Source of the DNA: Mycobacterium sp. PO1
GTDB taxonomy: Bacteria; Actinomycetota; Actinomycetes; Mycobacteriales; Mycobacteriaceae
Assembly: GCF_017312405.1 (NCBI RefSeq)
Contig: NZ_BLTG01000012.1
Span: 1 to 64,000, forward strand
Direction of reading: 5' to 3'
DNA: 64,000 bases
The translations under genes and the position numbers were made by a program. Of this stretch, positions 1-9,447 are shown one piece after another. Numbering within the stretch: the stretch's first letter is position 1; the number at the start of each line of letters is the position of its first letter. Under the pieces are notes generated by a model. That model did not search any database. It was not told where the DNA came from and was given only the letters and a program-made list of their open reading frames with translations.

Positions 1-1082
1 ACCACACAGCAGCGATCCCGGTGCTCGAGCGCGCGGCGCAGCCGCCGGTTGACCGTACGGGTGGCCCGGCCGGCGCCGATCGGGCGTCCGGCGCGTTCGA
101 ACCACACCTCACAGGTCGCATCACAGGAAAGGTACTGGCGCTCAGCATCGGAGAGCAGCGGACCCAGATGCAACGCCCCCACCTTCGACTGCGCGTCGAC
201 GTGGACGACCACGGTGGTGTGCTGGGCGTGCGGGCGACGCGCCACCTCACCGTCCCAGCCGGTCTCGATCAACTCCAGGAACGCATCCACCGTGGTGGGC
301 ATCGGCGCACGCGGAGCGCCCTCGGCGTCGCCGCCCGGGCCGTCGGCGAGATCAGCGAAGACGTCAGAGACGTCGTCCGAGAAGTCACCACCGACGCCAT
401 CGGCGTCGGCAACGGAGCTGTCCTCGGGGCCATCGGCGTCGGCAGGGGACTCACCATGGCCACCGTCGGCGTCGGCGTCCGGGTCCTGGTCGTGGTCACG
501 TTTCCAGTCCGCGATCAACCCGTCGCGCTTGCCGGCCAGGGCAGCATCGACCTTGGCGGCCTCGATCTTCGACACCGTGATCCGATACGTCACCGACTCA
601 CCATGATCGGTGCGCGAGAGGCCGCGTTCCGGCTGCGGCTTCGGGGCCGTATCAGGGCGCGGCTCCAGGCTGACCGCCTTGCGCAACTGGGTAACCGTCG
701 CCACCGACGCCAACTCCACGTAATGATCATCAGACCCCTCGGCGGCACGTTCGGCGAGCACTCCGACCTGATCCAGCGACAACCGGCCCTCCCGTAACCC
801 GGCCACACACCGCGGGAATTGCTCACCACGCGCCGCGACCGCGGCGATCGTCTTCGCGTTACGCGGCGACACCCCGGTCTTCCAGGCCACCAGCGCCGAG
901 ATCGACCGCGCCCCGGTCATCCCCGCCAACCCGCCATGATCGATCTCGGCGACGATGTCCACGATTTGCGCATCGATGGCGTTGCGCTGACCGGTCAATT
1001 CCGCGATCTGCTCGAACAACTCCGCCAACCGCTCCTTGGGCGACACCTCATCGTCAACCAAAGACGCTGCAGCAGAGGACAT
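1..1082 (-). CDS. DUF222 / 13E12-family protein, probable HNH endonuclease (3' end cut by window)
   Basis: An open minus-strand frame runs from the ATG at 1082 to the window edge (360 codons, no stop). The product starts MSSAAASLVDDEVSPKERL and contains the DUF222 core typical of mycobacterial REP13E12-type proteins, including ALVAWKTGVSPRNAKTI and the stretch around LSLDQVGVLAERA. An Asp/Gly/Ala-rich acidic linker lies at about residues 190-245. The last visible residues, RRALEHRDRCCVV, are the usual lead-in to the C-terminal HNH nuclease motif, which would lie beyond base 1. Family members are abundant and mobile in mycobacteria, but their role is unproven. The opposite strand also shows long open frames here; those are GC-driven shadows. 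Family call is firm; nuclease activity is inferred. Confidence 0.85.
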   Translation of the reverse strand, partial: MSSAAASLVDDEVSPKERLAELFEQIAELTGQRNAIDAQIVDIVAEIDHGGLAGMTGARSISALVAWKTGVSPRNAKTIAAVAARGEQFPRCVAGLREGRLSLDQVGVLAERAAEGSDDHYVELASVATVTQLRKAVSLEPRPDTAPKPQPERGLSRTDHGESVTYRITVSKIEAAKVDAALAGKRDGLIADWKRDHDQDPDADADGGHGESPADADGPEDSSVADADGVGGDFSDDVSDVFADLADGPGGDAEGAPRAPMPTTVDAFLELIETGWDGEVARRPHAQHTTVVVHVDAQSKVGALHLGPLLSDAERQYLSCDATCEVWFERAGRPIGAGRATRTVNRRLRRALEHRDRCCV

Positions 1083-1104
1083 GAACCCATCAAAGCACCA
1101 GGGT

Positions 1105-1121
1105 CCGACAAAAACGGTCGG
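1105..1121 (-). terminator. Weak hairpin between sppA and the 13E12 gene
   Basis: A 5-bp stem (CCGAC/GTCGG) encloses an A-rich 7-nt loop, 69 bases downstream of the sppA stop codon. There is no U-tract. It is only a candidate terminator for the sppA transcript. Confidence 0.25.
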
Positions 1122-1189
1122 CCTCCGGCTGCACTCCACAGATCGGCGGCCACCACCGACAAACCCGCGCTCTTCCCAGACAGGCCTGG

Positions 1190-2989
1190 CTAGAAGCGGT
1201 TGTCTCCCAACCACAGAACGTTGGCACCGGACAGGGAGCGCTGCGTCTGATCCAGCGCCTCACCGACTGTGCGTATGACCACCGAGCCGACCACAGTCGA
1301 CAGCGAAGCGGCGGCCGGCTGCGAGGAGGGCTTGGGCCGCAACATGTCCCGCAGCGATGTGCCGGGCAGATTCTCGATCTCGACCTTGGTGTCTTCGTCG
1401 ATTCCGGCCAGTGCCTTGGCCCGGCGGATGGCGGTCCGCAGCCCACCGAGTTCGTCGACCAGTCCGCGCTCCAGTGCGTCGGCACCGGTCCACACCCGCC
1501 CGCGGGCCACCTGCTCGACCTGCTCGACAGTCATGGCGCGGCCATCGGCGACGCGACGGACGAAGTCCTGGTAGAACAGATCGGCCTCGGCCTCGACCTG
1601 CGCGCGCTGCTCCTCGGTGAACGGGGCGTTGACGGACCAGGCGTCGGCATTGGCGTTGGTACGCACGCTGTCCGACCCGACACCCAGCTTCTCCTTGAGA
1701 TCGCGCGCCACGAGCTTGCCGGTCACCACGCCGATGGATCCGGTGATGGTCCCGGCGTTGGCGACGATCTTGTCGGCGGCCATGGAGACGTAGTAACCGC
1801 CGGATGCGGCGACCGCTCCCATTGAGGCCACCACGGGGGTACCACTCTCACGGGCCCGCACCACTTCCCGCCAGATCGTCTCCGACCCGGTCACCGATCC
1901 GCCCGGGCTGTCGACACGCAACACGATGGCCGCCACCTCGTCGTCGGCGGCGGCCTGCCGCAGAGCCGCGGCGATGGTGTCACCCCCGGCCGCAGAACTG
2001 CCCAGCGGTGACACTTGGCGGCCACCACGTCCGCTGACGATGGGTCCGGCGAGATTGACGACCGCCACCTTCCGGGCCGACTTGCGGCCGGGCAGGCTCG
2101 GAGCAGGCATTCCCGGCCGGTCGGTGCGCGCGTATCGAGCCAGGTACAACCGCGGCGGGGCGTCGTCGGCGTCGGCGTCGCCCTGCTCGGGCGAGATGTC
2201 TTCGGCGCCGGTCAGTTCGGCGATCCGTGCGTATGCCTCGTCGCGGAAACCGATGCGGTCCACCAGGTTCGCGGACACGGCGTCCTCGCGCAGCAGCGGG
2301 GCCCGGTCGGCCAGCGCATCGAGCGCTGAGCGCTCGATGCCGCGCGACGACGCGACCGCGTCCCACACCTGGGTACGCAGGCTCTCGACCAGGGCGGTGT
2401 CGGCCTCCCGGTGGGCCTCGGTGTAACCGTCCTGGGTGAACAGATTCGCCGCGGACTTGTACTCACCGCGCGCCACGAACTGCGCCTCCACGCCGGCTTT
2501 GTCCAGCGCGTCGCGCAGGAACAGCGCGTTGGTGGCGAAGCCGATCAGCCCGACGGTTCCCGACGGTTGCATCCACACCTCGCCGAATGCCGAGGCCAGA
2601 TAGTAGGACAGCGTGCCGGGGTAGGTCTCGGCCCACGCCAGGGACGGCTTGGCGGCGGTGAACGCCGCGATCGCCTCCCGCAGTTCCTGCACGGGTCCGG
2701 GTGGGGCGGCGTCGATCTGTACCCGAGCGATCAGACCGGCGACGCGGGGATCTTCGGCGGCACGATGCAGGGCGGCCACCACATCGCGCAGCAGCATCGG
2801 CCGGCCCGAGCCGACGATTCCGGACAGCACCGCGACCGGATCGAACCCGGCGCTCTCCGGTGGCGCGTTCTGCAGATCCAGCTCCAGGATGCACCCGTTG
2901 GCGACGCCTTGGTGTCGGGCGGTGTCGACCTTGCGCACGAACGCGCGGACTTCGTCTACGCCGGGCACGCCGGACAGAAGAGAGAACAT
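1190..2989 (-). CDS. sppA: Signal peptide peptidase SppA, 67K type (protease IV)
   Basis: This 599-residue protein has the two tandem ClpP-like S49 domains of long-form SppA, which degrades cleaved signal peptides at the membrane. Expected catalytic residues are the Lys of RGEYKSAAN (K178) in the N-terminal half and the Ser of AVAASGGYYV (S396) in the C-terminal half, as in the E. coli Ser-Lys dyad. The frame stays open 22 codons upstream, but that extension would overlap the preceding DUF732 gene. The ATG at 2989 gives the usual mycobacterial start MFSLLSGVPGVDE. No clear N-terminal transmembrane segment is visible, so membrane association is uncertain. It follows the spc operon, as in M. 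tuberculosis (Rv0724 from memory). Confidence 0.93.
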   Translation of the reverse strand: MFSLLSGVPGVDEVRAFVRKVDTARHQGVANGCILELDLQNAPPESAGFDPVAVLSGIVGSGRPMLLRDVVAALHRAAEDPRVAGLIARVQIDAAPPGPVQELREAIAAFTAAKPSLAWAETYPGTLSYYLASAFGEVWMQPSGTVGLIGFATNALFLRDALDKAGVEAQFVARGEYKSAANLFTQDGYTEAHREADTALVESLRTQVWDAVASSRGIERSALDALADRAPLLREDAVSANLVDRIGFRDEAYARIAELTGAEDISPEQGDADADDAPPRLYLARYARTDRPGMPAPSLPGRKSARKVAVVNLAGPIVSGRGGRQVSPLGSSAAGGDTIAAALRQAAADDEVAAIVLRVDSPGGSVTGSETIWREVVRARESGTPVVASMGAVAASGGYYVSMAADKIVANAGTITGSIGVVTGKLVARDLKEKLGVGSDSVRTNANADAWSVNAPFTEEQRAQVEAEADLFYQDFVRRVADGRAMTVEQVEQVARGRVWTGADALERGLVDELGGLRTAIRRAKALAGIDEDTKVEIENLPGTSLRDMLRPKPSSQPAAASLSTVVGSVVIRTVGEALDQTQRSLSGANVLWLGDNRF

Positions 2990-3021
2990 GGCGTCGAGCC
3001 TACCGACGCCGCGGACAGGTG

Positions 3022-3366
3022 CTAGCGGCCCATGAACCGGGCGAACTGCGGGCAATAGACCGCCGAGGACGCCCGCATCAGACCGACGGCCTGCTCCTTG
3101 CTCATGCCGTTGCCGGCCAGCGTCGTCACCACCCCCCGAACGGCGGGCACCGGGTTGGGATTGCCCACCAGCCCGGCGGTGAGCATGTCGCAGACGTGGT
3201 GCCCGACAGCGGGCAGCTCTTCCGGGGTCGCGGCGGTCTCGATACCGAGTGTGTCGACGGCGTTGACGAACCGCTCGTCATCGGTCTGCGCGTGGGCGGT
3301 GGCGGCGCTGCCCAAGGCGAATCCGGCCACGACCAACGCGGCGGCGATCCTGCGTGTGGTGTGAAT
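3022..3366 (-). CDS. Secreted DUF732 protein with a probable ATT (or ATC) start codon
   Basis: The frame encodes a signal peptide (HTTRRIAAALVVAGFALG, ending near ATAHA) followed by a DUF732 domain with the family's two Cys (VCDML and VYCPQF) and repeated short helices. Mycobacteria carry many such small secreted proteins of unknown function. The nearest in-frame ATG (3426) would add 20 residues ahead of the signal peptide and lies upstream of a likely -10 element. An AGGAG-type ribosome site (3375-3380) sits 5 nt before an ATC (3369) and 8 nt before an ATT (3366). I therefore place the start at the ATT, giving 114 residues. A sequencing error at the start codon is the alternative. The family call is strong; the start is inferred. 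Confidence 0.75.
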   Translation of the reverse strand: MHTTRRIAAALVVAGFALGSAATAHAQTDDERFVNAVDTLGIETAATPEELPAVGHHVCDMLTAGLVGNPNPVPAVRGVVTTLAGNGMSKEQAVGLMRASSAVYCPQFARFMGR

Positions 3367-3397
3367 GATGACTGCTCCTCGTTGCTCGGCGTTCGAA

Positions 3398-3403
3398 AGT
3401 GTA
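3398..3403 (-). promoter_or_regulatory. Putative -10 element (TACACT) for the DUF732 gene
   Basis: TACACT on the minus strand lies 32 nt upstream of the ATT start and downstream of the rplO terminator hairpin. No good -35 was found at 17-18 nt. If used, transcription would begin after the ATG at 3426, excluding that start. Confidence 0.35.
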
Positions 3404-3444
3404 ATCGCCGGACCCGGCTCCGGCATTACGTGGCGCCGGAACAG

Positions 3445-3479
3445 AGAACCCCCGCTCCGGCGGGCGGGGCGGGGGTTCT
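3445..3479 (-). terminator. spc operon terminator
   Basis: A perfect 11-bp inverted repeat (AGAACCCCCGC / GCGGGGGTTCT) with a 13-nt GC-rich loop begins 24 nt after the rplO stop codon. There is no U-run, as is common for mycobacterial intrinsic terminators. Confidence 0.75.
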
Positions 3480-3502
3480 GCTGGTACGTCAGGCGCGGTC
3501 GA

Positions 3503-3949
3503 TCACAGCTCGGTGGCGGTCCCACCGGCAGCGGTGATGGCTTCGCGGGCGCTGCCGCTGAACTTGTGTGCGGTGACGTTGACCTTGACGGTCAGCTTGC
3601 CGTCGCCGAGCACCTTGACCAGCGTGTTCTTGCGCGCCGCGCCGGCGGCGACCAACTCGTCGACACCGATGTCGCCGCCCTGCGGGAACAGCCGGTTGAT
3701 GTCGCCGACGTTGACGACCTCGTACTCGGTACGGAACCGGTTCTTGAAGCCCTTGAGCTTGGGCAGACGCATGTGGATCGGCATCTGACCACCCTCGAAC
3801 ATCACCGGGACGTTCTTTCGGGCCTTGGTGCCCTTGGTGCCGCGGCCTGCGGTCTTACCCTTGGAGCCTTCACCGCGGCCGACGCGGGTCTTGGGCGTCT
3901 TCTCGCCCGGCGCGGGGCGAAGGTCGTGCAGCTTGATGATCTCGCTCAT
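3503..3949 (-). CDS. rplO: 50S ribosomal protein L15
   Basis: This 148-residue L15 has the Gly/Lys/Arg-rich N-terminal arm ([18 protein letters not shown]) that threads into the large subunit and the conserved [14 protein letters not shown] segment. It is the last gene of the spc operon, starts 5 nt after the rpmD stop, and is followed by a strong hairpin terminator. secY, which follows rplO in many bacteria, is absent; sppA follows instead, the mycobacterial arrangement. Confidence 0.98.
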   Translation of the reverse strand: MSEIIKLHDLRPAPGEKTPKTRVGRGEGSKGKTAGRGTKGTKARKNVPVMFEGGQMPIHMRLPKLKGFKNRFRTEYEVVNVGDINRLFPQGGDIGVDELVAAGAARKNTLVKVLGDGKLTVKVNVTAHKFSGSAREAITAAGGTATEL

Positions 3950-3954
3950 CTGCT

Positions 3955-4134
3955 CTAGACCTCCTCAACTGTTACGAGATGGTGGACCGTCTTGATCAGC
4001 CCGCGGGTCTGCGGATTGTCCTCGCGGACCACGGACTGGCGGATCTTGCGCAGCCCGAGGGTCCGCAGGGTCTCCCGCTGCTTCCAGCGCGCACCGATGG
4101 TGCTGCGCACCTGGGTGATTTTGAGCTCTGCCAT
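3955..4134 (-). CDS. rpmD: 50S ribosomal protein L30
   Basis: A short frame of 59 residues, [20 protein letters not shown] and onwards, matches L30 in length and in the block [15 protein letters not shown]. It ends in [10 protein letters not shown]30 is a non-essential 50S protein that binds 23S and 5S rRNA. The gene sits between rpsE and rplO, 5 nt from each neighbour, as expected for the spc operon. Confidence 0.97.
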   Translation of the reverse strand: MAELKITQVRSTIGARWKQRETLRTLGLRKIRQSVVREDNPQTRGLIKTVHHLVTVEEV

Positions 4135-4139
4135 GGTTG

Positions 4140-4826
4140 TTACGCCGTTCCCTCACGCGCGGCGCTGGCAGCGACGGCCTCGGCTTCACGCCGGGCCTTG
4201 AGCATGCCAGCGGGCGCCACATCTTCGATGGGCAGGCCACGGCGAGCCGCGACCTCTTCGGGGCGCTGCAACAACTTCAGCGCGGCGACGGTCGCGTGCA
4301 CCACGTTGATCGCGTTGTCGCTGCCCAGCGACTTGGCCAGCACGTCGTGGACGCCGGCACATTCCAACACCGCGCGGCATGCGCCGCCGGCGATGACACC
4401 GGTACCGGGGCTGGCCGGACGCAGCATGACGACACCGGCCGCCGCCTCACCCTGCACGGGGTGGGTGACGGTGCCACCGATCAGCGGCACCCGGAAGAAG
4501 TTCTTGCGTGCTTCCTCGACGCCCTTGGCGATCGCGGCCGGAACCTCTTTGGCCTTGCCGTAACCGACTCCGACCATGCCCTTGCCGTCACCGACGATCA
4601 CCAGCGCGGTGAAGCTGAACCGCCGACCGCCCTTGACGACCTTCGAGACACGGTTGATCGTGACCACGCGCTCGAGGTAGTTGCTCTTGTCACCGCGGTC
4701 GTCGCGGCCACCACGGCCGCCCCGATCGTCGCGGCGTCCACGACCGCCACGGTCGTCCCGGCCACCCCTGCTGTCGCGGTTGTCGCTCGAGGGCCCGCCG
4801 GCTCCTGCAGCCTGCTCGGCCATCAT
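4140..4826 (-). CDS. rpsE: 30S ribosomal protein S5
   Basis: S5 (228 residues from the first ATG) helps maintain decoding accuracy and mRNA unwinding at the 30S entry site. The double-stranded RNA-binding N-domain ([20 protein letters not shown]) and C-domain are complete. An actinobacterial N-terminal extension of about 50 residues is rich in Asp/Arg/Gly repeats such as [11 protein letters not shown]. Two adjacent ATGs (4826 and 4823) are possible; a GGAAGGA ribosome site is 5 nt from the first and 8 nt from the second, so the second is slightly favoured. Confidence 0.97.
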   Translation of the reverse strand: MMAEQAAGAGGPSSDNRDSRGGRDDRGGRGRRDDRGGRGGRDDRGDKSNYLERVVTINRVSKVVKGGRRFSFTALVIVGDGKGMVGVGYGKAKEVPAAIAKGVEEARKNFFRVPLIGGTVTHPVQGEAAAGVVMLRPASPGTGVIAGGACRAVLECAGVHDVLAKSLGSDNAINVVHATVAALKLLQRPEEVAARRGLPIEDVAPAGMLKARREAEAVAASAAREGTA

Positions 4827-4863
4827 GCAATCCTTCCAGTCTTTGTCAGGTCCGTGTTGTGCA

Positions 4864-5271
4864 TCAGAACTTCAGCCCACCTTCGCGGGCAGCGTCGGCC
4901 AGCGCCGCGATCCGTCCGCCGTAGGTGTACCCGCCGCGGTCGAACACGACCTCGTCGATGCCGGCGGCCTTGGCGCGCTCGGCGATCAGCTGACCGACCC
5001 GCGTGCTCTGGGCCTTCTTGTCGCCGTCGAGGGCGCGCACGTCGGCCTCGATCGACGAGGCCGCCGCGAGGGTCGCCCCCGCCAGGTCGTCGACGAGCTG
5101 CACATGGATGTGCCGTGACGACCGGTGCACGACCAGACGCGGCCGCTCGGCGGTGCCGGCGATCTTCTTGCGCAGCCGCGCGTGGCGGCGCAGGCGGGAG
5201 ACGCGGCGCGTCTCGGAGATGTTCTTGCCCACCGGCTTGCCGGTGTCTTTGGTGTCCGTCTTGGTAGCCAT
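4864..5271 (-). CDS. rplR: 50S ribosomal protein L18
   Basis: L18 (135 residues) binds 5S rRNA and helps dock it in the central protuberance. The conserved [21 protein letters not shown] block and the C-terminal [20 protein letters not shown] signature are present. The first 25 residues (Lys/Thr/Asp-rich) are the variable basic tail. It lies 3 nt downstream of rplF and 37 nt upstream of rpsE. Confidence 0.98.
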   Translation of the reverse strand: MATKTDTKDTGKPVGKNISETRRVSRLRRHARLRKKIAGTAERPRLVVHRSSRHIHVQLVDDLAGATLAAASSIEADVRALDGDKKAQSTRVGQLIAERAKAAGIDEVVFDRGGYTYGGRIAALADAAREGGLKF

Positions 5272-5274
5272 TGC

Positions 5275-5814
5275 TTACTTACCCGTCTTTCCGACCTTGC
5301 GACGGATCTGCTCGCCCTCGTAGCGGATTCCCTTGCCCTTGTAGGGATCGCTCTTGCGCAGGCGGCGGATGTTCGCCGCGATCTGGCCGACCTTCTGCTT
5401 GTCGATGCCGGAGATCGAGAACTTGGTGGGCGTCTCGACCGCGAACGTCACGCCCTCCGGAGCGGTGATCAGCACCGGATGGCTGTAGCCCAGCGCGAAC
5501 TCGAGGTCGCTGCCCTTGGCCACCACGCGGTAGCCGACGCCGAAGATCTCCATCTTCGTGGTGTAGCCCTGAGTCACACCCGTCACCAGGTTGGCGATCA
5601 GCGTGCGCGACAGCCCGTGCAGCGAACGGTTGCGTCGCTCGTCGTTGGGCCGGGTGACCACGATCGCGCCGTCGTCGTCACGCGAGACCACGATGGGCTC
5701 GGCGACGTCGAGCGTCAGGGTGCCCTTGGGACCCTTGACCGCCACGTTCTGGCCGTCGATCGTCACGTCCACCCCGGCCGGAACCGGAACCGGATTCTTT
5801 CCAATGCGAGACAT
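5275..5814 (-). CDS. rplF: 50S ribosomal protein L6
   Basis: L6 (179 residues) lies near the sarcin-ricin loop and the factor-binding site of the 50S subunit. It starts [20 protein letters not shown], carries two repeated alpha/beta domains, and has the C-terminal signature [19 protein letters not shown]. Length is normal. It lies between rpsH and rplR with short gaps. Confidence 0.98.
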   Translation of the reverse strand: MSRIGKNPVPVPAGVDVTIDGQNVAVKGPKGTLTLDVAEPIVVSRDDDGAIVVTRPNDERRNRSLHGLSRTLIANLVTGVTQGYTTKMEIFGVGYRVVAKGSDLEFALGYSHPVLITAPEGVTFAVETPTKFSISGIDKQKVGQIAANIRRLRKSDPYKGKGIRYEGEQIRRKVGKTGK

Positions 5815-5828
5815 GTTCTATCTACCCC

Positions 5829-6227
5829 TCACCACACGTAGGCGAGGACTTCGCCGCCGACGCCCTCGCGGGCGGCCTGGCGGTCGGTCCTCAGACCGGA
5901 CGACGTGGAAATGATGGCCACCCCGAGCCCACCGAGCACGCGCGGCAGGTTGGTGGACTTGGCGTACACCCGAAGGCCGGGCTTGCTGACCCGGCGCAGG
6001 CCCGCGATGCTGCGTTCCCGGCTGGGGCCGTACTTCAGCTGCACCACCAGCGCCTTGCCCACGCGGGCGTCCTCGGTGTGGTAGTCGCTGATGTAGCCCT
6101 CACTCTTGAGGATTTCGGCGATGTTGGCCTTGATCTTGCTGTGCGGCAAGGTCACTTCGTCGTGGTACGCCGAGTTGGCGTTGCGCAGACGTGTCAAGAA
6201 GTCTGCGATCGGATCCGTCATGGTCAT
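5829..6227 (-). CDS. rpsH: 30S ribosomal protein S8
   Basis: S8 (132 residues) binds 16S rRNA helix 21 and, in E. coli, represses the spc operon by binding its mRNA near rplE. The start [18 protein letters not shown] and the signature [20 protein letters not shown] C-terminus ([20 protein letters not shown]) are present. A 97-nt gap separates it from rpsZ upstream, the largest gap inside this operon. I did not find an S8-binding mimic. Confidence 0.97.
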   Translation of the reverse strand: MTMTDPIADFLTRLRNANSAYHDEVTLPHSKIKANIAEILKSEGYISDYHTEDARVGKALVVQLKYGPSRERSIAGLRRVSKPGLRVYAKSTNLPRVLGGLGVAIISTSSGLRTDRQAAREGVGGEVLAYVW

Positions 6228-6324
6228 GACAGCCGGTTCACCTTTCTCGCGGTGGTTCCTCCGTGATCCGGAGGCCTACCGCAACCTGTTGTCGGTAAGT
6301 GGTCTTGGGTAGTGCCGGCTGTCG

Positions 6325-6510
6325 TTACCAGCTGGACTTCGCCACGCCGGGCAGTTCGCCCGCATGCGCCATGTCGCGGAGGCAGATTCGGCACAGGCCG
6401 AACTTGCGGTACACCGCGTGCGGACGGCCGCACTTGTTGCAGCGCGTGTACGCCCGCACCTTGAACTTCGGCTTCTTGTTGGCCTTGTTGACCAGAGCCT
6501 TCTTTGCCAT
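6325..6510 (-). CDS. rpsZ: 30S ribosomal protein S14, zinc-binding type Z
   Basis: This 61-residue S14 starts [20 protein letters not shown] and has the zinc ribbon C24-x2-C27 and C40-x2-C43, so it is the zinc-dependent (C+) form. Mycobacteria also encode a zinc-free S14 elsewhere under zinc-starvation control. The frame is open 16 codons further upstream, but that would overlap rplE; the ATG at 6510 is 4 nt after the rplE stop. Confidence 0.96.
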   Translation of the reverse strand: MAKKALVNKANKKPKFKVRAYTRCNKCGRPHAVYRKFGLCRICLRDMAHAGELPGVAKSSW

Positions 6511-6514
6511 GTGC

Positions 6515-7081
6515 TCAGTTCTCCTTGAACGGGAAGCCGAGCGCCCGCAGCAGCGCACGCCCCTCGTCGTCGTTCGTCGCCGAGGTGACGACGGTGATGT
6601 CCATGCCGCGGGGCCGGTCGATCGAGTCCACGTCGATCTCGTGGAACACCGACTGCTCGGTCAGCCCGAAGGTGTAGTTGCCGGTGCCGTCGAACTGCTT
6701 GGCGCTCAGGCCGCGGAAGTCGCGGATACGCGGCAGCGAGATCGAGATCAGGCGGTCCAGGAACTCCCACATCCGGTCGCCGCGCAGCGTGACGCGGGCG
6801 CCGATCGGCATCCCCTCACGAAGCTTGAACTGGGCGATCGACTTGCGGGCCCGGCGGATCTCGGGCTTCTGGCCGGTGATCAGCGCGAGATCGTTGACGG
6901 CGCCGTTGATCAGCTTGGCGTCGCGGGCGGCGTCACCGACGCCCATGTTGACGACCACCTTGGTGATGCCGGGAATCTGCATCACGTTGGCGTAGCCGAA
7001 CTCCTTCTGCAAGGAGTCGCGGATCTCTTCGCGGTAGCGCTGCTTGAGGCGCGGCAGGGCCTTGGTTTCTGTGGTGGTCAT
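6515..7081 (-). CDS. rplE: 50S ribosomal protein L5
   Basis: L5 (188 residues) contacts 5S rRNA and P-site tRNA from the central protuberance. The conserved [20 protein letters not shown] block, [21 protein letters not shown] and the C-terminal [14 protein letters not shown] are all present. It starts one base after the rplX stop, implying translational coupling. Confidence 0.98.
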   Translation of the reverse strand: MTTTETKALPRLKQRYREEIRDSLQKEFGYANVMQIPGITKVVVNMGVGDAARDAKLINGAVNDLALITGQKPEIRRARKSIAQFKLREGMPIGARVTLRGDRMWEFLDRLISISLPRIRDFRGLSAKQFDGTGNYTFGLTEQSVFHEIDVDSIDRPRGMDITVVTSATNDDEGRALLRALGFPFKEN

Positions 7082-7082
7082 G

Positions 7083-7400
7083 TCAGATGTCCTTGCCGTT
7101 GGTCTTGGCGATGCGGACCTTCTTGCCGGTCTCGTCGTCGACGCGGTAGCCGACCCGCGTCGGCTTGCCGTCGGAATCGAGCAGCATCACGTTGGAGACC
7201 GCGATCGGCGCCTCCTGGGTGACGATGCCGCCGGAGGAGGCGCCACGTTCGGTGCGCGACTCGGGGGTGTGCTTCTTGATCCGGTTGACGCCCTCGACCA
7301 GGACCTTCTCGCGGTCGGGGTAGGCCACCAGAACCTTGCCCTTGGCGCCCTTGTCCTTGCCGGAGATGACGAGCACCGTGTCGCCCTTGCGGACCTTCAT
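7083..7400 (-). CDS. rplX: 50S ribosomal protein L24
   Basis: L24 (105 residues) is an assembly-initiating protein of the 50S subunit. The KOW motif is seen in [23 protein letters not shown]. The ATG immediately follows the rplN stop codon with no spacer. Length and C-terminus are normal for actinobacteria. Confidence 0.98.
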   Translation of the reverse strand: MKVRKGDTVLVISGKDKGAKGKVLVAYPDREKVLVEGVNRIKKHTPESRTERGASSGGIVTQEAPIAVSNVMLLDSDGKPTRVGYRVDDETGKKVRIAKTNGKDI

Positions 7401-7769
7401 CTACAACACCTCCGGGGCGAGCGAGACGATCTTCATGAAGCGCTTTTCGCGCAGTTCGCGACCGACGGGCCCGAAGATGCGGGTGCCACGCGGGTCGTTG
7501 TCGGGCTTGATGATGACGGCGGCGTTCTCGTCGAACTTGATGTAGCTGCCGTCGGCGCGGCGGCGCTCCTTGACGGTGCGCACCACGACGGCCTTGACGA
7601 CGTCGCCACGCTTGACGTTGCCGCCGGGGATGGCGTCCTTGACCGTCGCCACGATGACATCACCGATGCCGGCGTAGCGCCGCGACGAGCCACCGAGCAC
7701 GCGGATGCACAAGATCTCCTTGGCGCCCGTGTTGTCGGCGACCTTCAGCCGCGATTCCTGCTGAATCAC
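7401..7769 (-). CDS. rplN: 50S ribosomal protein L14
   Basis: L14 (122 residues) forms intersubunit bridge contacts. [20 protein letters not shown] and the L14 signature [17 protein letters not shown] are present. Translation starts at a GTG 7 nt after a GAGGAG ribosome site. It is the first gene of the spc operon and has its own promoter region, because it is separated from rpsQ by about 27 kb. Confidence 0.98.
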   Translation of the reverse strand: MIQQESRLKVADNTGAKEILCIRVLGGSSRRYAGIGDVIVATVKDAIPGGNVKRGDVVKAVVVRTVKERRRADGSYIKFDENAAVIIKPDNDPRGTRIFGPVGRELREKRFMKIVSLAPEVL

Positions 7770-7912
7770 TAGATCTCCTCGACCTGGTTACTGTGTGCAC
7801 GGCAGATACCGACCTGACGTGCGCGGTCTTGTCACTAATTCACGTCACCCCAAGAGGCACGCAGGGTTTTCTCGCATGAAGAGAACCGAGGTCTGCCCGA
7901 GGCAACCCCCAT

Positions 7913-7941
7913 ATACTAGGTGAGCTCGGGGGATGCTCCAA
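7913..7941 (-). promoter_or_regulatory. Candidate spc operon promoter (TTGGAG-17-TAGTAT)
   Basis: On the minus strand a -35 TTGGAG (7936-7941) and a -10 TAGTAT (7913-7918) are separated by 17 nt. The spacer contains a run of five C. The predicted 5' leader to the rplN GTG is about 135 nt and includes a TTCTC/GAGAA stem. It resembles the candidate S10 operon promoter at 40895-40924. Confidence 0.55.
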
Positions 7942-8028
7942 ATCGCCGGACTCCGGCGGCTGGCGTGAGGATTCGGCCGGCTCGGACGAGGACTCCGCCG
8001 AGCAAGCCGGGGCGGGGATGGCGTGCCG

Positions 8029-9447
8029 TCAGCCGACGGCGGGGGCCTCGCGACGGCGCGACGGCATCGGCATCGGTTCGCGCAGGTGATGGCCGGTGCG
8101 GTCCTGGTAGGCCGCGGCGACCGCGAGCACCGTGGACGCGCTGCGACCGGCGATCTGGACCCCGATCGGCATCCCGCCGGCGTCGAATCCGCAGGGCACC
8201 GATACCGCCGCCCAGCCACACCAGCTGAACGGACCGCACAGTCTCATCAGGGTGCCGATCACCGCCGCCCGTCCCGCCTGGTCGGGTTCATATGCGCAGT
8301 CCCGGATGCGGGGCGCGGTGACCGGGGTGGTCGGCAACACCACCACGTCGACGGCGGCACAGGAAGCCGCCAGACGCCGTGCGAGCTCATCGAGTGCAGC
8401 GATCGCCGCGGTCCGCACCGCTGCCGGGATGGTCTCGGCGTGCCGCAGGTACCCCGCCACCTCGGCGGTGTAGCGATCCGTCCGCTGAGGGTAGAAGCCG
8501 GCGTCGCGATGGACTTCGAGAAAGTCCGTCAGCACGAACTGTGCGCGCGGCGCGCTCCACGCGTCGAACGGCGGCACCGAAACCGGCCGCACCCGCACAC
8601 CCGCTTCCGCCATGACGTCGGCCACGGCGGCGACGGCCTCGCCGACTCCGTCCCCGAGCTCACCTGTCTGCGCACCGACGATTCCGGCGGTCAGCCCGCC
8701 GACGTCCGACGGCAGCGTGCCTCGTCCTCCGCTGAGGACGGCGTGGAGCAGGGCGAGGTCGTGAGCGTCGCGCCCGATCGGTCCGCAGGTGTCCAGCCGC
8801 GGCGAGAAGGCTGCGACTCCCTCGACGGGGATGTCGTCGCGGCCCGGCCGTAGACCCGCCACCCCGCACAACGCCGACGGCACCCGGATCGAACCGCCGG
8901 TGTCACTGCCCAACGCGGCCAGGCACTGCCCGGAGGCGACGGCGGCTGCAGAGCCACCGCTCGATCCCCCAGGAATCTTCTCCAGATCCCACGGATTGCG
9001 GGTGGGCGGTGTGGTGACGCCATGGGCGAACTCGTGCGTGTGCGTTTTCCCGAAGATGAGCGCCCCTGCCGCGCGTAGCCGCCCGACGGCAGGCGCGTCG
9101 GCAGCTGCGGCCACCGGATCGGTGACGTTCGACCCGCACCGGGTGGGCATCCCCGCGACGTCGATGACGTCCTTCACTGCGACCGGCACCCCGTGCAGCG
9201 GCCCGCGCAGCCGACCGGCGCGCGCTTCCCGGGTGAGTTCGCGTGCCTGCGCACGCACCGCGGGCTCGTCGACGCCGACGAACGCCCGCACCTGCGGGTC
9301 GACTGCGCGCACCCGGTGCAGACACATCTCTGCGAGTGTGTCTGCGGTCAGGCTCCCGTCTCTGATCAGGCGGGCGGCCGCGCGAAGCGAGGTGGGCATG
9401 TCGCTGCCCGCCGGCGTGTCCAGCACGGGGCTGTCCACGGAGCTCAC
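8029..9447 (-). CDS. Amidase signature (AS) family amidohydrolase
   Basis: This 472-residue enzyme has the AS-family Ser-cisSer-Lys triad: K92 in VAVKDVIDV, S162 in PGGSSGGSAAA and S186 in GSDTGGSIRVPS. Such enzymes hydrolyse carboxamides, aryl amides or allophanate-like ureas; the substrate cannot be read from sequence. The start is a GTG at 9447 sharing its last two bases with the TGA of the upstream permease gene, which indicates translational coupling. The much longer open frame reaching 10149 is a shadow over that permease. It is the last gene of the catabolic operon, and its product may release ammonia or an amine from an imported amide. Confidence 0.92.
   Translation of the reverse strand: MSSVDSPVLDTPAGSDMPTSLRAAARLIRDGSLTADTLAEMCLHRVRAVDPQVRAFVGVDEPAVRAQARELTREARAGRLRGPLHGVPVAVKDVIDVAGMPTRCGSNVTDPVAAAADAPAVGRLRAAGALIFGKTHTHEFAHGVTTPPTRNPWDLEKIPGGSSGGSAAAVASGQCLAALGSDTGGSIRVPSALCGVAGLRPGRDDIPVEGVAAFSPRLDTCGPIGRDAHDLALLHAVLSGGRGTLPSDVGGLTAGIVGAQTGELGDGVGEAVAAVADVMAEAGVRVRPVSVPPFDAWSAPRAQFVLTDFLEVHRDAGFYPQRTDRYTAEVAGYLRHAETIPAAVRTAAIAALDELARRLAASCAAVDVVVLPTTPVTAPRIRDCAYEPDQAGRAAVIGTLMRLCGPFSWCGWAAVSVPCGFDAGGMPIGVQIAGRSASTVLAVAAAYQDRTGHHLREPMPMPSRRREAPAVG

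Noticed and set aside
21..797. Long plus-strand frames at the left edge
   Set aside because: The minus strand reads cleanly as a DUF222/13E12 protein throughout; the plus frames have no family features.
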